From Perkinsus marinus ATCC 50983 (Eukaryota; Perkinsozoa; Perkinsida; Perkinsidae): a stretch of 64,000 nt of DNA. The position numbers and the translations under genes are program-made. The notes under the pieces are model-generated. The model ran no database searches. It worked only from the letters and a program-made list of their open reading frames with translations, and was not told the DNA's origin. How positions within the stretch are numbered: position 1 is the first letter of the stretch; each line of letters opens with the position of its first letter. This document shows, in pieces, positions 22,345 through 32,561 of the stretch. The stretch is from assembly GCF_000006405.1 (NCBI RefSeq), contig NW_003210538.1, positions 132,653-196,652 of the forward strand. The letters are read 5' to 3'.

Positions 22345-23402
22345 GGTATGGTAGTCAGCAATATGGCGGGTTAATACGGTAGGTGTTGAGTACCGTTCTT
22401 TCTTACTCACACATGGTTTTCATTTTATAACTTTCGGCCGTTCATTTTTTTGATCGGATAGGGATCATCCCCATAAGAAGAATTGTATGCAGTTTCTGTC
22501 AGGACGATGTAATCAGCAGTGCTTCTGGACTATGCATCTGATAGCTACCCCTGCTACGTGTGGTCGTCTTTGCTGTGCTGGACGCTATTTAAGTCCTATG
22601 CTATGGAGTTTACGTCTAGAGGCTCAGCCAGAACAGCCACTGCGCCACGCCCTGTTGAGGTCACCAATCACGAGGTCGTTACGACGGCTGGAAGTGAACT
22701 GTGGGAATGTTGATATTAACCCATTACTGCCTGTGCTGAGAGAGTGCTGCTTGGAGGAGCTGGAGATGGAGAACGTAAGCAGGGTGGTAGCTATTGCTCG
22801 ATAAATGATGTTATTGAAGTTTCACCCGGGATATGGAAAACACTGCATGGTGTGAATATCGGGTTTTTCACCACTTCACGTAAAACGGGTTGTGAAACTC
22901 CAATATCAGATCGACGATTTTGAGATGGTGCAGCCATTGCTGAAGACATCTTTAAAGGAGATAAGACTGTCTGCTGCACGGGAATGCCGCTGTTCCGAGC
23001 TGGAGTTTCCGCCTGGGATGACTTGTCTGAGAGAGATACAGCTCAATTCGGCCCGAAGGGGTAGGCTGTGGGGGGAGGGGTCGGGTCTTGAAGGCTGCCT
23101 CTTAGGCGTTTGCCATGTACCTTCCCGCTCGCTACGGAACGTTCTTGAGGCGGCAGCGAATCTACGTTGGTGTTCTTTGACAGGAGCTACTACAGACAAT
23201 GATGAGGTGATGGCGCTCGGACGTGACCGTGGTGCCCATACCACTCCATTCCAAATTCGTCCCTCCTGTTCAGGACCTTATCTGTGCTCTATTTGTACTA
23301 TCATTCCTCGACGACCTACAACTTTTTGATGTTTCCTTTAACCCGAGTCACGGATGGGGCATGGACCCTTACCGTTTATATCAGCTACGCCGCAGACTGT
23401 AA
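22079..23402 (+). CDS. F-box/LRR-like protein (tentative)
   Basis: ATG at 22079. The first exon ends with LVTAEICSFLDSMSVGNFIA plus TSRSVEQILWEEV, which has the spacing of an F-box helix region. An intron follows that begins with a (GTA)n run (22314-22345) and ends near 22503. Later exons contain LRR-like strands: SPITRSLRRLEVNCGNVDIN, ECCLEELEMEN, SLKEIRLSAARE, MTCLREIQLNSARR, LRNVLEAAANLRWCSL, and a final FLDDLQLFDVSFNPSHGWGM before LRRRL and TAA at 23400-23402. F-box/LRR proteins recruit substrates to SCF ubiquitin ligases. The repeat pattern is loose, so the LRR call is moderate and the F-box call weaker. A MITE begins 70 bp after the stop. Confidence 0.45.
22314..22345 (+). repeat. (GTA)n microsatellite at a 5' splice site
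   Basis: About ten GTA/TAG triplets start exactly at the donor GT of the F-box/LRR-like gene's first intron (exon ...GAGCAG, then GTAGTAGTA). Confidence 0.85.
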
Positions 23403-23472
23403 GTAGTGGGGGGAATGGTATTCAGAGTTTATAGTGCGTTACATGAGCATGTTCACTGCCCCGAGTGAAGAG

Positions 23473-23644
23473 CAGTGTTGGAATATATGTTCGCTTTCCT
23501 CAGCTGAGCTCAGGAGTTTCCTCACTAATTATAGGAGTTTATATATAAATCAGAATAGAAATGTTCAGAAGCTACCAAGAATTTCGCAAAATTTTCACCT
23601 GACTTTCACAAGGTAGTTGGCCATGTGCATATTTCTTCACACTG
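23473..23644. mobile_element. MITE copy between F-box/LRR-like and C3HC zinc-finger genes
   Basis: Left terminus CAGTGTTGGAATATATG, right terminus GTGCATATTTCTTCACACTG (inverted). The flanking 8-mers GTGAAGAG (23465-23472) and GTGGAGCG (23645-23652) match at 6 of 8 positions, as expected of a decayed hAT target duplication. Internally it holds CAGCTGAGCTCAGGAGTTTC and other family words. Confidence 0.85.
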
Positions 23645-24493
23645 GTGGAGCGCTTCTTTTCGAATCAGTCAATAACAATAAAGCGGGGGTACAACCCCCC
23701 TATTGGAAGTTCCTCTCCCGTCTTGTTGAAGTGCATGGGTTTGGGCGTATTGTTGTGTTCTTTTTTTAGTTTCCCGAGCTACCCAATATTCTGCGCTAAC
23801 GAAGAAGCCTCTGCTATATGTGTATGTAGGGGTCTAGGGTCAGCACCAGTAGAGAGACTACGTGAGAGCTATCTTACTTGCCTCTGGTCCCGTAGTGGAT
23901 GGACACCAGAACGCCTAGCCTGTTGTGAAGTTGGAGTTGATAAACTGGAGTGTCGGGAGTGCGAAGAGGTAAACACATGTTGAGGTCATTTGCTCACCTC
24001 TTTGAGCCAGCGTGGGAATATATGCGCATGGTCAACTACGAGGTTTCCTCATAGTTTCCGTATTTTCACCAACACATGTAGTTACTACATGTGTTGGTAA
24101 AACTCGAGTAAATAGTCGTTGGTTTTTGTATACTTTTACCCATACATATTCCCAAGTCATGTATGGATTTTCAAAATGTAGTGAGGAAACTTACACAGGA
24201 GCTCAATTTAGGAAACCAAACAAATATTCCCACACCGCTTTAAACGGTATTGTCGAAGCATGAGAATGATAGGTTTCTACGGTGGTCTTCAGATACTAAA
24301 TTGGTACTCATCCAGTAGTGTGGTCCCTACAGTTTCTCATGTAGTTGAGAGGGCAGTATGTGGGCGTTCCCCTCCGCCCATCGTCCGCAGCTGTGCTGAA
24401 GCCAGGCACCAGGCCCTTGCTGTCCGTCCCTGCCGATCGGCGGCGCCTCCTTCACGACTTTGGAGGAGCATCGCTACCTTCTTTGGTCTGTAG
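23623..24493 (+). CDS. C3HC zinc-finger (NIPA/ZC3HC1-like) protein, tentative gene limits
   Basis: The key exon (about 23840-23968) reads ERLRESYLTCLWSRSGWTPE and RLACCEVGVDKLECRECEE, the order of the zf-C3HC domain in NIPA/Rsm1 (W, then L-CA--GW-like block, then L-C--C). The preceding exon reads NNNKAGVQPPYWKFLSRLVE. Two starts are possible: the ATG at 23623, which lies inside the right terminal repeat of the MITE and stays open into the exon, or ATGs at 23443 and 23449 upstream of the MITE, in frame only if the element is absent. A 324-nt intron (23969-24292) contains another MITE. The exon after it, towards 24493, is poorly resolved. NIPA proteins are nuclear and work at the nuclear basket or in SCF complexes. 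Confidence 0.5.
24008..24237. mobile_element. MITE copy (230 bp) in an intron of the C3HC zinc-finger gene
   Basis: Left end CAGCGTGGGAATATATGCGC, right end CAAATATTCCCACACCG (inverted). The flanks CTTTGAGC (24000-24007) and CTTTAAAC (24238-24245) match at 6 of 8 positions. It contains an internal hairpin: ACCAACACATGTAGT and its exact complement separated by one base (about 24073-24103). It is longer than other copies. Confidence 0.85.
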
Positions 24494-24538
24494 ACAGCCC
24501 TTTACTCTGACTCGGTCCATCGATTCTGAACCGCTTGT

Positions 24539-24697
24539 ATGATTTATAGTTTTTCAAAGTCTATTAGCAAAGCCTCCCTCTGCAATGTCAAGTGGGACGG
24601 AGGTATTAAGTACGCGGTAGCTGGTATCTTTTTCACTGCCTTAGCTGTCGCCTCAGTGGTTTGCCTTACGTCAGCCGAGTCACGGCGTTGGTGGTGA
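24539..24697 (+). CDS. Possible small membrane protein (52 aa)
   Basis: ATG at 24539, TGA at 24695-24697, single exon. MIYSFSKSISKASLCNVK precedes a hydrophobic stretch YAVAGIFFTALAVASVVCLT. It lies in the 240-bp interval between the C3HC gene and ATP12, same strand. There is no homologue I recognise, and it could be chance or part of a 5' UTR. Confidence 0.25.
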   Translation: MIYSFSKSISKASLCNVKWDGGIKYAVAGIFFTALAVASVVCLTSAESRRWW

Positions 24698-24730
24698 TTG
24701 ACTTGCCCTTGTGTTCTTGGGAGTGTCGCT

Positions 24731-25772
24731 ATGTTGTTCTCTGTGTGTGAGTTACTGTCCCTCTGATGTCCCTTCGGCAGAGTCATCGGCTTCTGGCTGC
24801 CCTGCCTAGCAACACTGCGAGGGCGCATAAGCGTTTTTATGATGTGGTGAAGGTAGCGCGGAATGGCATTGACGAGGGAGGAGGATGGACGGTCCTTTTG
24901 GACGGCAAGTAGGACGGTGGGTAGTGAGGAGACTGAAAAGACTATGTGACCTCAGACGATTGTCTACTCCAGCTAAGCACCGACTGGCACTCCCTTCTGA
25001 GGGGCTCGCCTTTGCAGTAGCAGAGGAGTGGGCCGAACAGGACAAGTTCATACGGCCACAGTAAGTGAAGACAGTACGGTTGGTTGTAGTGAGGCTTGGT
25101 AGCTTCATGCCGTTGATGGCGTTGGCAGCGACAACTATTGACTTGACAGCGAAGGATATGAGCGCAGTGGTTGAGAGGAATCTCCACTACTTGAACACCG
25201 ACTTGACTTGCTATGGGGAATACCCTGAGTGGGGCGAATACAGGAGGTGACACCTTTCCTGACGTTATCAGTCACCGTGGGCTCAGTTTCGTGTCCAAGG
25301 AATTCGACTGCAAGATAGCCTCATGTAGGGGCATATCACTGCCGAAACACTCAGAAGGAGCGGTACTAGTGAGAGCTTTGTTATTCGATTAATGGGCTAT
25401 ATAGGATGCGGCACTGAGAGCGTATTTGAGTACCCTTACCCCATGGGAGCTCACAGCCTTTGATGAGATGAGCAGAACGGCGAAGTCTGTTGTGATCGCC
25501 CTCAACTACTACCTCGGAAATACCTCTCTAGAGGAGGTACTATCCTCTGTTGCATGAGAATAGGCGATTGCTGATCATGTGCTAGGCATGTAGGGCTTCG
25601 GTTTTGGAGGAGTTGGAGAATAGAGGCAAATGGGGAACGTAAGTTTGGTATTTGGTGGTGATATATGCCCTCTCGCTGCAGTGTGGAAGGAGACCATGAC
25701 GTGTCGGACCGGACGTTGAGGATGGCGATGGGGGCAGCGAAGTTCTTTGCAGAGGAAAGCCGCGCCGATTGA
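24731..25772 (+). CDS. ATP12: ATP12 family mitochondrial F1-ATPase assembly chaperone
   Basis: Short first exon (ATG at 24731, MLFS) then RLLAALPSNTARAHKRFYDV. The family blocks follow in order: GGGWTVLLDGKRLSTPAKHR; LALPSEGLAFAVAEEWAEQD; FMPLMALAATTIDL; RNLHYLNTDLTCY; WELTAFDEMSRTAKSVVIAL with NYYLGN; then ELENRGKWGT spliced to VEGDHDVSDRTLRMAMGAAK and FFAEE, ending at the TGA 25770-25772. These match ATP12's 'L.tP-....vPse.lA-avA-EW', 'D-i-yl.tDt.cy' and 'WG.vEgdHD' landmarks. ATP12 binds the F1 alpha subunit in the mitochondrial matrix and is essential for F1 assembly. The middle exons (25250-25440) are only partly resolved. The RPA12-like start is 104 bp downstream on the same strand. The minus-strand ORFs at 24544-25253 are shadows. 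Confidence 0.85.
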
Positions 25773-25836
25773 CGACTCCTCAATGCCTTAGTTTCTCCCT
25801 TGATAACTCTGCGTTTGCCTGTTACGGAATTAGGGA

Positions 25837-25874
25837 GTTGTTGTTGTTGTTGTTTAGGCTTGTTGTTGTTGTTG
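25837..25874 (+). repeat. (GTT)n microsatellite just upstream of the RPA12-like start
   Basis: Two blocks of GTT/TTG triplets separated by TAGGC, ending two bases before the ATG at 25877. If transcribed it lies in the 5' UTR. Confidence 0.8.
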
Positions 25875-25876
25875 GG

Positions 25877-26828
25877 ATGTCCTCATTCCGTCCTCATGGG
25901 CCCTTCGGTCCTCTCGTCCCTGCAGTCACATCTAGTGAGTGGCTGAAGAGGAAGCCTCTGGGGTATAAAGACCCCGCTGAAAAGGATTCTTCTGAGAAAG
26001 ATGTAATAGCAAGGTCTCTCCCTTTCAGTGTTGGGAAATATGTACATGGTCGACCACATGTGTTGGTAGCATTATGAAAATTTCGAGGAAATTTTCTCGT
26101 TGGTTATTGTACACTTCTACTCGAATTCACATATAAACTTGTATATAAGTGAGGAAATTTCTGAGCTCAGTTGAGCAAAGCGATCATGTTTCTCATTACT
26201 GCTCCCTTCGGCTCTCAGCGCGAGGGGTCATCAATCGTGGTGTTCAGATGGAACTGTGCGCTGACGAGTCAGAGTTGCCTGAGTGGGCTAAGGTCTCCAA
26301 GGAGGAGTACTTCAAATACGAGAATATGTTCTGTGGATGTACGGGAATAGTAGTCGTATGAGAGTTGTTGATATCATGAATAATCTCAGACTGTGGTTCT
26401 TTCTACGACCAAAGACAGCGGGGTCAGTACTCGGTCTGCTCTAGATGTGGGGCTAAGCGGGATCGTAAGCTCTAGGATCTCGCCGAGGAGTGGTATGAGT
26501 CGCATCAGGATTCGTCACTGGACCGCTGATGGAGTCCCATGCCGTGTTGGACTATGGTGAGATGAAGGTGTGGATGAAGAACATCATTGATGAGGAGGAG
26601 GGCAAGGAGAAAAAGGACGATAAAAAGATGGCTTTAGTAAGATTCCTAAACGCTTCTGGCTTCAAGGCAGCTGCTCATCGGTATCGCTCTTAGGTGGATG
26701 AGGAGTGCCCGAAGTGCAAGAATCCCCGTATGGCCTTCTGGACTCAGCAGTTGAGGAGTGCCGATGAGGGCCAAACGGTGTTCTACGAATGCCAGAAATG
26801 CGGCTACCGTTTTAACGTCAATACTTAA
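25877..26828 (+). CDS. RPA12: RNA polymerase I subunit RPA12-like zinc-ribbon protein
   Basis: The C-terminal zinc ribbon is canonical: EECPKCKNPRMAFWTQQLRS then ADEGQTVFYECQKCGYRF, ending FNVNT at the TAA 26826-26828. The RSADEGQTVFY loop with its DE acidic pair is the catalytic hairpin of the TFIIS/RPA12 ribbon that promotes RNA cleavage. The N-terminal ribbon is assembled across a 51-nt intron near 26339-26389: MFCGYCGSFYD, then YSVCSRCGAKRD, giving two CxxC pairs. An N-terminal extension (ATG 25877, MSSFRPHGPFGPLVP) comes from an upstream exon joined through a 245-nt intron (26003-26247) that contains a MITE. The extension is unusual for RPA12, so RPB9-like or a second start at 26248 (MELCADESEL) should be considered. 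The middle exons (26450-26540) are uncertain. Confidence 0.75.
26026..26201. mobile_element. MITE, best-preserved copy (176 bp, 8-bp target duplication)
   Basis: Starts CAGTGTTGGGAAATATGTAC, ends GATCATGTTTCTCATTACTG. The flanking 8-mers CTCCCTTT (26018-26025) and CTCCCTTC (26202-26209) match at 7 of 8 positions. It has no ORF of its own. Short size, terminal inverted repeats starting CAGTG and 8-bp duplications are hallmarks of non-autonomous hAT elements. Confidence 0.9.
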
Positions 26829-27445
26829 CCCCCTTTCTCCTCCTCACTACCAGCGTTGTTGCTTCCTCGATTACGTCAACGTATACTGCCGTTGTGGTCG
26901 CTGTAGTGTTTGTTAAGGGCAGGGCCTCACCTAGGGGTGATGGGATAAGTTATGAAGGCCCATGCATGGCTGTCCACTCAAGGTTTTTCCTCTCTTTTAT
27001 CACAGCTGAAGTATAGTAGCGTTGCTGTGGATGAGCTGAGAATAATATGCAACATTGACGTTTTCCCTCATGTGGACGCTAGGAATTCCAATACTACAAT
27101 GCTAGTTCTGCACTCGGGCAAAATCGTTCAGCGCGTCTTTGGTTGAGTTGAATTGAAAACTCTCAAATAGAGTCGTAAGAATATTAGTTTGGTATTCCAC
27201 AGAAACCTTGGGTAAAATATCAACCAAGAGAGTGAAGCATTATATGATGGGGTATAACGTTATTCAAAAGTTATTAAAAAGTTAAAATTTCCGGTAAAAA
27301 ATTCGAGTCGACCTGGAAATGGTGTAGTGTTAGAATTTCCATCGCGACCTCCACCTTCCACGGAGTCCAGGTGTGTCCTTTCGTTCGGTAGTATCATATT
27401 GTTGGAATCCTCACTAATCGTCAGGAAGTTTTCCCATTTGCGTTA
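26829..27445. other. Intergenic region
   Basis: About 620 bp between RPA12-like and dihydrolipoamide dehydrogenase genes. It includes a 64-codon plus-strand ORF (26952-27146) that I cannot support as a gene, and an AT-rich stretch (27250-27300). Confidence 0.45.
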
Positions 27446-29519
<2,074 letters not shown>

Positions 29520-29911
29520 GCATTCGAGTAACTTTGCTTTTTATGTTTCGCTCTATTATTGATATAGCGGCGTTACCATATCACATTGTTGCGTATACTC
29601 AGTGGGAGAGAATACCTGTACTTTGATGATGAATATCTGGTATGGTTAGTGAGGCAGGCGATGATCTCTCGAACATAACATTATGTTAACATAATCATAA
29701 CATATACGTATTTTCTGCTTCAGCAGCATCTACGTTATTACCATAGGTGCTGTTGATGTAGGAAGTATATGTAACAGGATGATTGACATGGACAGTTGCC
29801 TAGCTGGACGTTGTCGGGAAGCTCTCCGAGGGCTTAACTGTACATTGTCATGTCGAGTGTCATGTCTCATCTACATCTCGTACATCTACATCTCTACATC
29901 TACCGTAGCTG
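29520..29911. other. Intergenic region before the second gap
   Basis: No gene seen. Ends in (ACATCT)-like short repeats and CTACCGTAGCTG directly before the N run; the CGTAGCT word recurs in the hairpin on the other side of the gap. Confidence 0.5.
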
Positions 29912-30011
29912 NNNNNNNNNNNNNNNNNNNNNNNNNNNNNNNNNNNNNNNNNNNNNNNNNNNNNNNNNNNNNNNNNNNNNNNNNNNNNNNNNNNNNNNNN
30001 NNNNNNNNNNN
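29912..30011. other. Assembly gap (100 N)
   Basis: Exactly 100 N, flanked on the right by a 25-bp inverted repeat that may have caused the assembly break. Confidence 0.99.
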
Positions 30012-30067
30012 ATCGACCGTAGCTTGCCTTTATCTCTTCACGGAGATAAAGGCCAGCTACGGTCGAT
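30012..30067. repeat. 25-bp inverted repeat (hairpin) at the gap edge
   Basis: Arms 30012-30036 and 30043-30067 are complementary with one mismatch; the loop is six bases. Arm sequence begins ATCGACCGTAGCT and ends TTTATCTC. Confidence 0.95.
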
Positions 30068-30305
30068 AGATTCTCAGAATTCACAGACTGCGAAATCATG
30101 GAGAAGCAGTCGCATTCGATATCATAATCAGTCGAAATCATATGTTTAATCTCTCGACTGCCTCTGGAACCGGAGTAGTCTGTACTCTCAAAGGGTGGAG
30201 AAAATGAGACTGCATTCGTTTGTTGTCGAAATCGTCCTAGGGACGCAGATCAGGTAAGTTATATTTAGCCTCACAAGCTGCCCGACCAGCTCAGGCACTT
30301 CAAAA

Positions 30306-30344
30306 AGCAGGCACTTCAGTTCAGGTTGAACTGAAGTGCCTGCT
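30306..30344. repeat. Perfect 18-bp inverted repeat with 3-nt loop
   Basis: AGCAGGCACTTCAGTTCA, loop GGT, then the exact complement. The word CAGGCACTTCA also occurs once more just upstream (about 30293-30303). Confidence 0.95.
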
Positions 30345-30382
30345 CTTTAGGGAAAATAGTCCGATTACAATACTTCAAATAG

Positions 30383-30583
30383 ATGCTTTCTTTACACTCT
30401 GATATCATCCAAAAAGGCGTCATTTGGGGGCTCACTGTAGGGGCTGTCCTCATGTTGCCACTGATCGCCCTCATAGTCAACCCAACACTTAGTAATTGTG
30501 CTTATGGTAGCGGAGATAACAAAGGGGTCAACAGAATGTTAATGCACCGTCTATATTGTACTTGCGTGCCACCGCTAATGTAG
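30383..30583 (+). CDS. Possible small membrane/secreted protein (66 aa)
   Basis: ATG at 30383. A hydrophobic segment VIWGLTVGAVLMLPLIALIV follows a short N-terminus (MLSLHSDIIQKG), resembling a signal anchor. The rest lacks features, and the downstream part might be intron. There is no homology I recognise; supported only by the membrane segment. Confidence 0.25.
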   Translation: MLSLHSDIIQKGVIWGLTVGAVLMLPLIALIVNPTLSNCAYGSGDNKGVNRMLMHRLYCTCVPPLM

Positions 30584-31573
30584 CATACCCAATCCGCGTC
30601 CAGCAACACTCATTCACGCGCAGACTCGGCGCTCGATTTGTATCGCACCCCAGAAATATCCCTCTGGGTAACATCATGAGTGAACGTTCTCTGATATAGG
30701 ATCTTTGAGCCTCGATTAAAGAACCTCCCCCCTGCACTCCATTCCACTACTGTTGTCTTCGGATGTCTACCTCAGACAATCGCGAATCGCGATGATGAGA
30801 CACGTGTAGGTTGGCACGTAAACCTACACACACGAAGAAAGGTAGCAGGCCATGGCAGAGCACTATAAACTCGGAGGACAACAAGAAACGCAACGTTCTG
30901 TGGAACACTTGATCTCAAACATCCTCTAGTAATGTTGACAACATTATGCTGATGTCATTCAGTCACTGCTTGTGGTTCGCAATGCACTGCGCAGTACGTG
31001 GGAAGGAAGCCTGCGCTTCGTCCATGAGAACAATGGAATCCTTGGAGCCTGAAAAGAAAAAACTTGGAATCAAGTAGTGTTGCGTTGAACTGCATAGCAA
31101 CTGCCACGCGAAGGACGCCAGCTGCTCCCCGTTCAAGTTTGGAATAGCAGCTTTACCTTGTGATAGCGGTTTATCTCTGCTAGTGACATGTCACCCCTAT
31201 CACTCACGCTCTTCAGCAGGGGCATTAATAGGTATTAAAAACGCTCTACTACAATACATGTGCGTTAACTGCATAGACTACCTAGCTCATGTTCTTTCGC
31301 CTCTTTACCGTTGTTGTAGATGCCCGTAAAACTGTGCTTAACACAAGAGCACAGTTGAGCCGAGAGGCAGTATTGTACTTGCGTACACGGCAATAAGGAG
31401 AAGCTGTGGTAAATAGATCATTCACGTGCGCACAAGTGGCGCAGTACAACCTATAACGGTATATGCGTCGCAGAATCTATGGAGGCATAGCAATACCGTC
31501 TCTTCACTTTGCCCCTCGCCTATTTACAGACAGTAACGATGGCTAACTTATTCCTGATCCTATCGCATCAGGT
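30584..31573. other. Intergenic region
   Basis: About 1 kb without a supportable gene. No tRNA or repeat seen. Confidence 0.45.
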
Positions 31574-31987
31574 ATGAAATCCTTTTTAATGGCCATTATC
31601 TCTGTCGTTACCGGTCTCCTAGCAACGAGCGTTCTACTGAGTGCTGCGCCATCTGGTAGCTACTGTGCGGCTCCTCACACCGAATTCGGCAATGGCTCGG
31701 TCAACCTCACCATAACAAGCTCGAGAACCTTCGACATCAGAGCTTCGTATCGTCCTCGTCATGGTCCTAGAGCTTGGGGGAGTAAGACCGGCGTTCCTTA
31801 CGAGTACATTCCATCAACCGGCGAATTCAAGCTCACAGACATCACCAAGCTGCTAGCCCTGGCCAGTAACATTGCCGCGCCATTCGCCCCCCCGATACTC
31901 ACCAACTTGACATTCGACGGGGCCATACGGGTCAACCTGAGCGGCTTTGACCTTGGCATTTATCCTCTCTATTCATGCAGACGTTGA
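31574..31987 (+). CDS. Small secreted protein (137 aa)
   Basis: Single-exon ORF, ATG at 31574. The signal peptide MKSFLMAIISVVTGLLATSV is followed by SAAPSGSYCAA, then beta-strand-rich sequence (SVNLTITSSRTFDIRASYRP; VPYEYIPSTGEFKLTDITKL; ILTNLTFDGAIRVNLSGFDL) and ends LYSCRR. Two Cys residues could pair. Asn-linked sites (NLT, NLS) fit an extracellular protein. The layout (signal peptide, P-x-G-x-Y-C, strands, 'vPY-y-pstGefkL') resembles small secreted families expanded in Perkinsus-type protists as I recall them; that resemblance is an inference and the function is unknown. Confidence 0.6.
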   Translation: MKSFLMAIISVVTGLLATSVLLSAAPSGSYCAAPHTEFGNGSVNLTITSSRTFDIRASYRPRHGPRAWGSKTGVPYEYIPSTGEFKLTDITKLLALASNIAAPFAPPILTNLTFDGAIRVNLSGFDLGIYPLYSCRR

Positions 31988-32561
31988 GGCACGCCCCTCC
32001 CTGTGTGGAGTGTCGCGATTAATTTTCGAGAAGTCGTAATATTTACCTTTCCCATTCGCACGAGCTTTTACACGCTTTGTCTCTGAAAGCTCGCATTCAA
32101 TCAGCCCTTGTATCCAAGCCAATCGCCTGTTGTGCTCAGTATGCCAGCGAGACATCCATGATCTCCGTATCGGGGGGAGTTTCTAGAAGAGGCTCGATTT
32201 TTCCCCTGTGAGTCGAAGCCTGTGAGTTCCCTCCTCATGTGAGAATTCCTCATCTAGTTATGAGGATTTTTTTATAGGGCTGTACAAACGTCACATCTAC
32301 CAACCATGACGTGCACACGCTTGACAACTACTGAGAGGAATCATTTGTGAGTTCACCCTACGTGTTTGTGGAACTGTGTCTTTTACTCGTTTTCTTTCTA
32401 GCTTCACCCTTATAATTCTGCTGCCACGGGATCACTCGATCCCAGCAGAATGATACTGTATCTCTGTATTATGATACGATCAGTACTCACGCACATCCTT
32501 TCGCGTCTATACACGTCGCACACGAGCATACAGAGACATGAGTATACTAGATAGAGCGTAG
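31988..32561. other. Intergenic region
   Basis: About 570 bp between convergent genes; no coding or RNA feature recognised. Confidence 0.45.

Noticed and set aside
24544-25253. Three minus-strand ORFs of 93-103 codons
   Set aside because: Antisense to ATP12 exons that carry clear family motifs.
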